Positions 21,324 to 29,121 of a DNA stretch of 64,000 bases are shown in pieces. Location: the NCBI RefSeq assembly GCF_030295935.1, contig NZ_AP027362.1:558001-622000 (forward strand), given 5' to 3'. A program made the translations under genes and the position numbers. The notes under the pieces were generated by a model. The model did no database searches. It had not been told where the DNA came from and saw only the letters and a program-made list of their open reading frames with translations. The first letter of the stretch is position 1. Every line of letters begins with the position of its first letter. Source of the stretch: Thalassotalea piscium (lineage in GTDB: Bacteria; Pseudomonadota; Gammaproteobacteria; Enterobacterales; Alteromonadaceae).

Positions 21324-22514
21324 TTGCCGAAAAGGTTTGGTTACCAACCTGTAATTGAAGTCTACTTAGCGCTAAACGATCCCCATAGTTATATGTTAAT
21401 ACAAGCATTAGCAGAGTTAGAGCAACGATTTACGATAAAGTTTTGTTTGTTTCTTGTGTATGAGTCACGCGTAAGCGTTTCTGTTGAGCCTAAAATATGG
21501 CGACAGTGGGCGATTAATGATGCGAATGTGATTGCGCAGCAGTATGGTTTTACTACTATTAATGTAATTCCGAGTGCAAATGCTTTATTTACTGGACAAC
21601 AGCTATGGCAGATGGAATGTAAAGATATAAAGAGTGCTGTCAACGTTTTTCATCAGACGTGGAAAAATAATTTTGAGCGTTATTATAATGTTTCAACACC
21701 GGTTATTAATTTTCAAATAAAAAATCAACAGCGTTTATATGCTAAAGGTCATTACTCACCTGCATCGCTTTGTTTTTTAGGAGAGTGGTTTGTTGGGGTT
21801 GATCGTCTTTCACACATAGAAACAAAGCTTGCAGCTCTTGGTTTTTCAAAAAATATCGCATCGAACAGGCGATATAACGCTAATATGCTCATATTTAAGC
21901 AAGGTGAAAATCAACAACGTAAAACGAATTCACCACCGATCGAAATGTTTTTATCGTTACGCAGTCCGTATTCGTTTATTGGTTTTTATAAGATAAAAAA
22001 ACTCTGTGAATATTACCAAGTCCCTTTAGTGCTTAAACCAATATTACCGCTTGTTATGCGCAATGTCCCGGTTCCGAAACGTAAAAAAAAGTATATTTAT
22101 ACCGATGCACATCGGGAAGCGGTAGACGGTGGCATTCCTTATTGTAGCTTTGTCGACCCTATTGGACAGGGCGTTATCAAATGTTTTCAGCTATTTGCTT
22201 ATGCCCAAGCACAGGGTAAATCGTTAGCTTTTATTCAAGCCGTTTTTGATGCTATTTATATTAACAATATTGATGTAGCAATCACCAATAACTTAATTAA
22301 TTTGTGTAAAGCCATTGAATTAGACTATCAGGCTGCCCTTGAATATGGGTTAGCTAATGATTGGCAACAATGGTCTGATGAAAATCAAATGGCATTAGAC
22401 AAATTGGGGTTTTGGGGAGTGCCTTGTTTTCGCTATGGTGATGTTGCTTACTGGGGGCAAGACCGATTAGCCGAAATAGAAAAAGCAGTAATAGCACATT
22501 TTACTGAAAATTAG
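21324..22514 (+). CDS. tandem DsbA-fold / 2-hydroxychromene-2-carboxylate isomerase-like protein
   Basis: A protein of at least 396 residues with two copies of the DsbA/GST-kappa thioredoxin fold. Copy 1 opens VIEVYLALNDPHSYM (~10-24) and copy 2 opens IEMFLSLRSPYSFIG (~205-220). Copy 2 ends with the family's GVPCFRYGDVAYWGQDRL. The SPYSF serine is where HCCA isomerases bind glutathione; neither copy has a CxxC. The listed start is TTG at 21324 with no good ribosome-binding site. The frame stays open back to 21228, right after GGGGAAGG, and this stretch looks like real N-terminal protein (basic, KRVSLQARWLRSN), so the true start may be upstream at a non-standard codon. Confidence 0.7.
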   Translation: MPKRFGYQPVIEVYLALNDPHSYMLIQALAELEQRFTIKFCLFLVYESRVSVSVEPKIWRQWAINDANVIAQQYGFTTINVIPSANALFTGQQLWQMECKDIKSAVNVFHQTWKNNFERYYNVSTPVINFQIKNQQRLYAKGHYSPASLCFLGEWFVGVDRLSHIETKLAALGFSKNIASNRRYNANMLIFKQGENQQRKTNSPPIEMFLSLRSPYSFIGFYKIKKLCEYYQVPLVLKPILPLVMRNVPVPKRKKKYIYTDAHREAVDGGIPYCSFVDPIGQGVIKCFQLFAYAQAQGKSLAFIQAVFDAIYINNIDVAITNNLINLCKAIELDYQAALEYGLANDWQQWSDENQMALDKLGFWGVPCFRYGDVAYWGQDRLAEIEKAVIAHFTEN

Positions 22515-22669
22515 AGTTAAGTTATCACTTAGTAATAATTAGTCTAATCAGACTTTTAGATGGCTATTGACTCTCTCAGCTAAGAGGTGGTTTAATGCGT
22601 GTGTCCTTTATTTACTTTGTTAATGCTTAATTTATATTTCGGTTAAGTGTTAACAAATTAAAAAAAGTG

Positions 22670-22870
22670 TCAGAAGAGGAGCGTTAATCAGGTAGCTATT
22701 ATGAAGAGATCAAACTCTAACGATTAATAGTGAGGGGATAAAGCTAGCTAAGATTATTAAAGACCTTAGATTAGTGTAACGCCGAGGTAAATACAATTTT
22801 GATACTGTATTTGCCGGTTGTTTAGGTTGAATCCTAACAACTGTCACCTATTGGGTGGAGAGCTTCTGGC
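22670..22870 (+). promoter_or_regulatory. lysine riboswitch (L box)
   Basis: The sequence follows the gammaproteobacterial lysine-aptamer pattern in order: CAGAAGAGGAGCGTT (22671-22685), a variable arm, GCCGAGG (22781-22787), a hairpin with AAATACA/TGTATTT arms, GCCGG, GGTTGAATCCT (22824-22834), CTGTCACC (22841-22848) and GGTGGAGAGCTTCTGG (22854-22869). The outer P1 helix pairs CAGAAG with CTTCTG. The same blocks occur in the E. coli lysC leader. It should switch off the downstream DapA/DapD/LysA-like operon when lysine is plentiful. Confidence 0.93.
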
Positions 22871-22881
22871 CTTTGTCGAAA

Positions 22882-22904
22882 CTCAACCATTCAATAGCGT
22901 TGAG
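22882..22904 (+). promoter_or_regulatory. probable riboswitch expression-platform hairpin
   Basis: CTCAAC (22882-22887) can pair with GTTGAG (22899-22904). The GAG of the second arm is the only Shine-Dalgarno-like sequence at proper distance (8 bases) before ATG 22913. No T run follows, so control by hiding the ribosome-binding site is more likely than by termination. This is inference from pairing potential. Confidence 0.45.
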
Positions 22905-22912
22905 CCCAACAA

Positions 22913-23878
22913 ATGCCTATAAGTTCTCCGAACGAAATGAGTTCGAGAGAAATGAATCAAACAACACAAATACATTCTATTGATACAACCACTCTGTGGA
23001 CAGCATTAATTACTCCTTTTGATAACAAAGGTAATGTTGATTTTCACAGCCTTAAACTAAATGCTCAGCGACAAAATACCGCCGGAAATGGACTTTTACT
23101 GTTAGGTAGTACGGGCGAAGGCATAGCACTAACGGCTAAAGAGCAGTTTACCATTGTTGAGTTTGTCGCTCAGCTTTCGCTTGATGTACCAATTATGGTA
23201 GCTGTGGGCGGTTATAATCTAACTGAACAACTCGCATGGATAAGCCGCTGCAATGAGCTTGCAATTAATGCTTATTTACTTGGTACTCCTATTTACGCAA
23301 GGCCAGGCCCTGTTGGGCAAACACGATGGTTTTCTGCATTGTTAGATAAGTCTAACTACCCTTGCATGCTTTATAATGTGCCCTCGCGCAGTGGTATTGC
23401 AATCCCTACAACTACAGCTAAACAATTACAACATCATAAAAACTGCTGGGCTTTAAAAGAAGCAAGTGGCAATTTATCAACATTTCTTAGTTACAAACAA
23501 CATTGTCCTAAAATTCGATTATTCAGTGGTGAAGATGCAATGATGCCTTATTTAGCTGGTGCTGCAGTTGCTGGGTTAGTTTCTGTTGCTAGCAATGTTT
23601 GGCCTGAAGCTACCCAACGGTATGTAAACTTAACGTTATCAGGACAGTATCAAGGCTTATTTCCGCTATGGCAAAATGCCGTTGATGCTTTATTTCAAGT
23701 TAGTAACCCCATCCCTGTCAAAGTACTTATGGCACAAAACGCAATGATCTCCACACCAACATTAAGGGCTCCGTTAACAGAGCATGAACTTGCAGCAAAT
23801 AATGGTTTAGTGGACGTTGATCAGCTGATAAATCAATGGCTGAGAACTCAGTCACAACAAGTTATTGGAGTTAAATAG
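22913..23878 (+). CDS. dapA: DapA-like 4-hydroxy-tetrahydrodipicolinate synthase
   Basis: A 321-residue class I aldolase. The family residues are present: Lys182 (Schiff base, in ALKEASGN), Tyr154 in YNVPSRSG with the carboxylate-binding Arg159, and the substrate loop GSTGEG, where the usual first Thr is Ser. It should condense pyruvate with aspartate semialdehyde at the entry to lysine synthesis. The start is uncertain: ATG 22913 has a weak GAG at 8 bases, while ATG 22952 gives an N-terminus of more normal length. It is the first gene of the riboswitch-controlled operon, and two bases separate it from the next gene. Confidence 0.85.
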   Translation: MPISSPNEMSSREMNQTTQIHSIDTTTLWTALITPFDNKGNVDFHSLKLNAQRQNTAGNGLLLLGSTGEGIALTAKEQFTIVEFVAQLSLDVPIMVAVGGYNLTEQLAWISRCNELAINAYLLGTPIYARPGPVGQTRWFSALLDKSNYPCMLYNVPSRSGIAIPTTTAKQLQHHKNCWALKEASGNLSTFLSYKQHCPKIRLFSGEDAMMPYLAGAAVAGLVSVASNVWPEATQRYVNLTLSGQYQGLFPLWQNAVDALFQVSNPIPVKVLMAQNAMISTPTLRAPLTEHELAANNGLVDVDQLINQWLRTQSQQVIGVK

Positions 23879-23880
23879 TA

Positions 23881-24630
23881 ATGAATTGGCAAGTAACATT
23901 GGATCAATTAGAAGCAGGATCTGTTCGAGCGGCAACACAGGATGAACAGGGTGATTGGCAAGCAAATAGTGAAGTGAAAAAAGCAATTTTAGCGGCATTT
24001 AAAGCAGGTGTGAATAAAGAGTGTGGCGGAATATACCAAGGCTTTGTTGATAAAAATAATTTGCCTACGCGTGAATTTACTTGTAGCGATAATGTACGTT
24101 TAGTACCAGGGGGCTCAGCTGTTCGCCGTGGTGCTCATGTTGCAAGTGGCGTGATCATTATGCCACCCGCTTATATTAATGTAGGCGCATTTGTCGATAG
24201 TGGCACTATGGTTGATAGTCATGCGCTCATTGGATCGTGTGCGCAAATTGGTAAAAACGTACATGTTTCTGCCGCAGTACAAATTGGTGGCGTGCTAGAG
24301 CCAATTGGCGCAAATCCCGTTATTGTTGAAGACAATGCGTTTTTAAGTGCTGGTGTTGTGATTGTAGAGGGGATAGTTGTGAAGAAAGGTGCAGTCTTAG
24401 CACCAGGGGTATGTTTATCAGCATCGGTCCCTGTTTATGACTGTGTTAACCAAGTCATGTTAGAAAAAGGTGCCGATATTCCAGCTTATGCTGTTGTTGT
24501 CCCCGGAACTCGGCCTGTTTCTGGTGAATGGGCTGTAGCTCAAGGGCTAAATATGGCGTGTGCCTTAATAGTGAAGTACCGTGATGAAAAAAGTAATGCA
24601 TCATTAGCTTTAGAATCTTTATTACGCTAA
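23881..24630 (+). CDS. dapD: DapD-like tetrahydrodipicolinate N-succinyltransferase
   Basis: A 249-residue left-handed beta-helix acyltransferase. It shares with DapD the blocks YINVGAFVDSGTMVDSHALIG, GSCAQIGKNVHVS and GGVLEPIGANP, which build the hexapeptide-repeat helix and active site. It is about 25 residues shorter than E. coli DapD; the N-terminal helical domain is trimmed and starts directly at the LDQLEAGSVRAA segment. Expected reaction: succinyl-CoA plus tetrahydrodipicolinate to N-succinyl-2-amino-6-ketopimelate. It is likely a paralogue of a housekeeping DapD elsewhere, though that cannot be seen here. Confidence 0.83.
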   Translation: MNWQVTLDQLEAGSVRAATQDEQGDWQANSEVKKAILAAFKAGVNKECGGIYQGFVDKNNLPTREFTCSDNVRLVPGGSAVRRGAHVASGVIIMPPAYINVGAFVDSGTMVDSHALIGSCAQIGKNVHVSAAVQIGGVLEPIGANPVIVEDNAFLSAGVVIVEGIVVKKGAVLAPGVCLSASVPVYDCVNQVMLEKGADIPAYAVVVPGTRPVSGEWAVAQGLNMACALIVKYRDEKSNASLALESLLR

Positions 24631-24639
24631 GGCTAACTT

Positions 24640-25866
24640 ATGTTTGAAAATAGCAAAAACTGGCTGACGCCAACACTACGCAATACATTACTTGAGCATC
24701 CACAATTAAACGAGCATGAGCTAGCTTATTTTGTGTATCAATTAGATGAGCTTAAACAGCATCTACTTGACCTACAAGATCAAGATGTTATTAAGCTTTG
24801 GTACGCGGTTAAAGCAAATCCTTTATCACGCATTATACAAACACTCGATAGTGCAGCCTTTAATTTTGATGTGGCAAGCGCTGGTGAATTACAACAAGTT
24901 TTAGCGCAAGGCGTTGTGCCAGAGCGTATTTTAAATACTGGCCCCGCAAAGTCATTAACACAACTGACTGAGTTTTTAACTCAGGGGGTTAGTGTGTTTA
25001 TAGTAGAAAGCATAAATCAGTTGAAATGGCTTAATCAAGCAGCAAAAAAGCTCAATAAACGCCCAAAAGTATTGTTACGTGTGCAGTTACAGTGGCAAGA
25101 AGGTGAAAAAAACCCACTTGGCGGAAATAGTGTAACTCCTTTTGGCTTATCAACCGGCGAGTGGCAAGAAATACATGTTAAACAGTACCCTCAACTAAAT
25201 CTTTGTGGTTTACATATTTTTCAATGGGGCAATATGCTTAGCAATCAAAAAATGTATGCATTATGGCAGCAAATGGTTTCAGCTTTAGTTGAATTAGCTT
25301 GCTCAATTGGTATGCCACTTAACATATTAGATTTAGGTGGTGGCTTAGGTGTCGACTACTTTGAGCAAGGGGAGACGTTGTCATGGCCTCAAATAATAGC
25401 TGATCTTGCTCACATAAAAGCCCAAGCGAATGTAGAAGAGTTATGGCTCGAGTTAGGGCGTTACGCGGTAGCTCATTGTGGCTACTATGTTGTGCCTGTA
25501 GTTGATCGCAAGGTTAACTATCAGCAGCAACAGTTAGTACTCGCTGCGGGAATTAATCATTTATTGCGGCCTGCAATTACCGAGCAACCCTTTCCCGTTC
25601 GCTTGCTTCGAGACTCAAGCGCACCAAGCACTTACTTTGATTTATACGGTCCTTTATGTACTAGTCTTGATAAGTTAGGTCACTTGCCTTTGCCTGAAGA
25701 TATTGAGGTGGCAGATCAGTTGGTATTTGCTTACGCCGGCGCATACGGGTTTACCGAAAGTATGCCGTTTTTTCTTTGCCACCAAACAGCTGCAGAGTAT
25801 GTTATTGAAAACGGCAAAATGAGTGAAGTGAGAGCAGCCCAGCCAGCGAGTTGGTATTTAGCTTAA
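24640..25866 (+). CDS. LysA-like PLP-dependent decarboxylase (fold type III)
   Basis: A 408-residue alanine-racemase-fold decarboxylase. The PLP lysine is in LWYAVKANPLS (about residue 54). The phosphate-binding glycines are in LDLGGGLGVDY. The C-terminal Cys of the dimer active site is in YGPLCTSLDKL, and GAYGFTESM follows. Departures from diaminopimelate decarboxylase: the usual GLHCHIGSQ loop reads GLHIFQWGNM and the EPGR motif reads ELGR. The family is therefore clear, but the substrate may be DAP or a related diamino acid. It lies 9 bp after the DapD-like gene and 36 bp before the M14 gene. Confidence 0.8.
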   Translation: MFENSKNWLTPTLRNTLLEHPQLNEHELAYFVYQLDELKQHLLDLQDQDVIKLWYAVKANPLSRIIQTLDSAAFNFDVASAGELQQVLAQGVVPERILNTGPAKSLTQLTEFLTQGVSVFIVESINQLKWLNQAAKKLNKRPKVLLRVQLQWQEGEKNPLGGNSVTPFGLSTGEWQEIHVKQYPQLNLCGLHIFQWGNMLSNQKMYALWQQMVSALVELACSIGMPLNILDLGGGLGVDYFEQGETLSWPQIIADLAHIKAQANVEELWLELGRYAVAHCGYYVVPVVDRKVNYQQQQLVLAAGINHLLRPAITEQPFPVRLLRDSSAPSTYFDLYGPLCTSLDKLGHLPLPEDIEVADQLVFAYAGAYGFTESMPFFLCHQTAAEYVIENGKMSEVRAAQPASWYLA

Positions 25867-25902
25867 GTACAACAGTGTGAAAAATATAAATAGAGTAAGT
25901 AA

Positions 25903-27030
25903 ATGAATCGTTTTTCAAAAGAAGTAATCAATGTTGGTGAAATGGCTAGCGGAGCATTATTAACAGTACCAGTATATCGGCTAAAAGGTGATAGTTCGGC
26001 ACCAAGTGTGTATATACAAGCGAATATGCATGGTGCTGAAGTGCAAGGTAATGCCGTAGTGTTTCAATTGTTGGAATTATTAAAAAATATCTCAGTAAAA
26101 GGTGATGTTACTTTAGTGCCTTATGCTAACCCTGTTGCTTGTAACCATAAGAATGGTGAATATACATTAGGACGATTTGACCCTATAACGGGAGTTAATT
26201 GGAATAGGATGTATCATTTTGATCCGAGTATTATTAAGCCGTTTGTTCGTGAAAGTATAGGCAAGGACGATGCAATCATTGCAGCAAATTTTAAGCAATT
26301 AATGATCGATAAAATTGAACAAAAACTAGAACACAATGCTTTTGGCTTAACAACAGGGCAGCGTATTGCTTATCAATTGCAGCGCTTAGCACATCAAGCA
26401 GACTATGTGCTTGATTTACATACTGGGCCAATATCAAGTAAACATTTATATTGTCCTGAATATGCAAAAGCAAGTGCTCAATATTTTAATATTCCACACA
26501 ATATACTGATCCCTAACACATTTGATGGCGCTTTAGATGAAGCAACTTTTTGTCCTTGGTGGCAATTACAAGAGGCGTTTGCTGAATTAGGTATAAAATA
26601 CTCGATCAGTTCAAAAGCGCTAAATAAAGAAAGTTTTACGGTGGAGCTAGGCTCACAAGAACAAATTGATCTTGATGCCGCACTTGAAGACGCAAAAAGC
26701 ATTTTGTGTTACTTACAGCATAAAGGCGTAATAGACGCAGCTCAGTATCAACCACAAATAATGACACGCTTTGCTTGTTACCTAAAAGACTATAAAGCTT
26801 ACTATTCTCCTATGGGCGGAATGGTTGATTATTTAGCAGAATTTGGCAAACCATTAGCTGCTGGAAAGCCACTAGCAAGAATATTACGGATGGATAATTA
26901 CGGTGATGGTGATCCATTGCACTATGTTTCATTAGAAAACGAAGTGTTACCAATTCTCCATTTTGCTTCAGCTAGTGTGAATCAGGGAACTGAGTTATAC
27001 AAAGTGTTTACTCATTTCTTTGAGCTCTAA
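25903..27030 (+). CDS. M14-family zinc deacylase (succinylglutamate desuccinylase/aspartoacylase type)
   Basis: A 375-residue protein with the zinc-binding HxxE (His43, Glu46 in NMHGAEVQGN), the third ligand His173 in VLDLHTGP, and the probable general base Glu248 in FTVELGSQ. The C-terminal ~90 residues form the beta domain found in AstE/aspartoacylase relatives. Such enzymes hydrolyse N-acyl amino acids. As the last gene of an operon with a DapD-like succinyltransferase, it is well placed to remove the succinyl group, the job normally done by the unrelated M20 enzyme DapE. That assignment is inference. Confidence 0.78.
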   Translation: MNRFSKEVINVGEMASGALLTVPVYRLKGDSSAPSVYIQANMHGAEVQGNAVVFQLLELLKNISVKGDVTLVPYANPVACNHKNGEYTLGRFDPITGVNWNRMYHFDPSIIKPFVRESIGKDDAIIAANFKQLMIDKIEQKLEHNAFGLTTGQRIAYQLQRLAHQADYVLDLHTGPISSKHLYCPEYAKASAQYFNIPHNILIPNTFDGALDEATFCPWWQLQEAFAELGIKYSISSKALNKESFTVELGSQEQIDLDAALEDAKSILCYLQHKGVIDAAQYQPQIMTRFACYLKDYKAYYSPMGGMVDYLAEFGKPLAAGKPLARILRMDNYGDGDPLHYVSLENEVLPILHFASASVNQGTELYKVFTHFFEL

Positions 27031-27072
27031 TTTAAAAGTAACAGTAACAGGTGGGTACTTGTGAATTGAGCA

Positions 27073-27107
27073 GGTATTAACCCCAAGTAAACATTTGGGT
27101 TAATACC
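27073..27107. terminator. hairpin between convergent operon end and darP
   Basis: Arms GGTATTAACCC (27073-27083) and GGGTTAATACC (27097-27107) pair perfectly around a 13-base loop in the 93-bp convergent gap. There is no long T run on either strand, so it may act as a weak bidirectional terminator. Confidence 0.5.
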
Positions 27108-27123
27108 GCTTTAGCTGAATATA

Positions 27124-27633
27124 TTATAAATTAATACTTTCTTTTAAATAGTTAAATAGATCGCGGTAATGTTTACCAATTTTCTCATTCGCTTTTTCTT
27201 TAGATGCCATTCGTACCAGTTGGCGCAGTTTTTGACGTTCTAAACCTTGGTATTCGCTAAGTGTAGCTTCAATTTTTTCACTACCCTGGTCGATTAATTC
27301 ATCTCGTAAGCTTTCAATTTTTATATGTTTGGCACTTTCTTGCTGATGTTTATTTGCCATCACATCAAGTGCCTGGTTAATAGGCTCAAGATCGGTTTCA
27401 GAAAGTACTTTGGCCATATGACGAATATGACGTCGAAGGGCTTCATGCTTATTATTGATTTTATCAGCTAAAATAAGGTCTTCTTTTAGCTCGTCAGTAA
27501 AGGGTATTTTACTGCGTTGGTGTTTAGATAATTTAACTAAGCGCGCTGCAAAATCTTGAAGCTTGTGCATTTCACGTTTAATTTCTGATTTACTTTTTAA
27601 TTCTTCATCGAATTCATCAGCAGACTCGGGCAT
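27124..27633 (-). CDS. darP: ribosome biogenesis factor DarP (YjgA)
   Basis: A 169-residue, highly charged helical protein of the YjgA/DUF615 family (KSEIKREMHKLQDFAARLV near the N-terminus; RQKLRQLVRMASKEKANE near the C-terminus). DarP binds late 50S precursors and helps the peptidyl-transferase centre mature. Length is normal. It is divergent from pmbA across 128 bp, the same pairing seen in many gammaproteobacteria. Confidence 0.9.
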   Translation of the reverse strand: MPESADEFDEELKSKSEIKREMHKLQDFAARLVKLSKHQRSKIPFTDELKEDLILADKINNKHEALRRHIRHMAKVLSETDLEPINQALDVMANKHQQESAKHIKIESLRDELIDQGSEKIEATLSEYQGLERQKLRQLVRMASKEKANEKIGKHYRDLFNYLKESINL

Positions 27634-27761
27634 AATAATGGAACAAATTTAGCGATTGATAGTAGCTATTATACAACAAATAGCTTCATACGCTCTAGCG
27701 TAAAACTCATCTTCGTAAAATATTCGTCGTATTTATTAAAATTATAGAGAAATTCACCCCT

Positions 27762-29105
27762 ATGGCAGAGTCAAATAGCATCATCAAACAAATGGAAAAA
27801 GTTGAATCACGTGTAGCTGAGGTATTAGCTTTAGCTAAGTCGTTAGGTGCTGATGGTGCAGAAGTATCAATGAGCAAACAGCAAGGTTTAAGTGTTAGTA
27901 CTCGCCTTGGCGAAGTTGAAACTGTTGAGTTTACTAATGATGGTGCATTAGGAATAACGGTATATCAACAAGGAAGAAAAGGAAGTGCATCAACTGCTGA
28001 TTTATCTGATAAAGCACTCAAGCAAACTGTTGAGGCTGCAGTTAATATTGCCAAATTTACTTCTGTTGATGAATGTTCAGGCTTGGCGGATAAAGAATTA
28101 TTAGCGATGAACCCAGAATCTCTTGATTTATATCACCCAAAGGCGCTATCAACTGATGATGCAATAGCGATTGCTAAAGAGTGTGAAATGGCTTCTTTAG
28201 ACGTAGATCCGCGGATAACTAACTCTGATGGGGCAACATTAGCAAGCTATGAAGGGTTTAAAGTCTATGGCAATAGCCATGGGCAGTTAGTAGGCTATCC
28301 TAGCTCTAGGCATAGTTTAAGTTGCGTGGCTATTGCTAGTGAAAATGATGATATGCAACGTGATTATGCTTACACCATTGATCGCCACTTTGACTTAATG
28401 GATTCAGCCAAAAATGTAGGTTCTAAAGCTGCTCAAGAAGCATTATCACGACTAAACGCACGTAAATTACCTACGGGTAAAGTGCCTGTTATGTTTAGAG
28501 CTGATATCGCAAATACGTTTTGGGGACATTTTATTGCCGCAATTAGCGGAGGTAATTTATATCGTAAATCGTCTTTTTTACTCGATGCTTTAGGTAAACC
28601 TATCTTTCCTGATTTTTTAACAATTAATGAACGCCCTCATATAAAGTCTGCATTAGCGAGTAGCTCATTTGACAGTGAGGGTGTTGCCACTATCGACCGC
28701 AACATTATTGAGCAAGGTAACTTAGCAACATACTTATTAACAAGTTATTCTGCTCGTAAGTTAGGGCTTACTACAACTGGCCATGCCGGTGGTATTCATA
28801 ACTGGTTGGTGTCAGCAAACGGTGGTGACTTTAATGCAATGTTAAAACAATTAGGCACAGGCCTTTTAGTAACTGAATTAATGGGGCAGGGAGTTAATGT
28901 GGTCAATGGTGACTATTCTCGTGGTGCTGCAGGTTTTTGGGTTGAAAATGGTGTAATTCAATACCCAGTATCAGAAATTACTATTGCAGGTAATTTAAAA
29001 GACATGTTTACTGAGTTAGTCGCCGTTGGCAGTGATACTGATATGCATGGCAGTATTCGTACGGGCTCTATTTTGTTAGCTGAAATGCAAGTTGCAGGGA
29101 ATTAG
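27762..29105 (+). CDS. pmbA: metalloprotease subunit PmbA (TldE)
   Basis: A 447-residue member of the TldD/PmbA family. TldD and TldE form a heterodimeric protease that degrades unfolded peptides, matures microcin B17 and processes CcdA. PmbA lacks the HExxxH zinc motif carried by TldD, and no such motif is seen here. Recognisable blocks are TLGADGAEVSMSKQ-like N-terminal sequence, GLTTTGHAGGIHNW and a glycine-rich C-terminus with SDTDMHGSIRTGSILL. TldD is not in the window. The gene ends 16 bp from the convergent mgtE. Confidence 0.92.
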   Translation: MAESNSIIKQMEKVESRVAEVLALAKSLGADGAEVSMSKQQGLSVSTRLGEVETVEFTNDGALGITVYQQGRKGSASTADLSDKALKQTVEAAVNIAKFTSVDECSGLADKELLAMNPESLDLYHPKALSTDDAIAIAKECEMASLDVDPRITNSDGATLASYEGFKVYGNSHGQLVGYPSSRHSLSCVAIASENDDMQRDYAYTIDRHFDLMDSAKNVGSKAAQEALSRLNARKLPTGKVPVMFRADIANTFWGHFIAAISGGNLYRKSSFLLDALGKPIFPDFLTINERPHIKSALASSSFDSEGVATIDRNIIEQGNLATYLLTSYSARKLGLTTTGHAGGIHNWLVSANGGDFNAMLKQLGTGLLVTELMGQGVNVVNGDYSRGAAGFWVENGVIQYPVSEITIAGNLKDMFTELVAVGSDTDMHGSIRTGSILLAEMQVAGN

Positions 29106-29121
29106 CAACTTTGTTGACTCG

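Noticed and set aside
21124-21354. A 76-codon open frame overlapping the DsbA-fold gene
   Set aside because: It starts inside element A and runs out of frame into the next gene; no family features.
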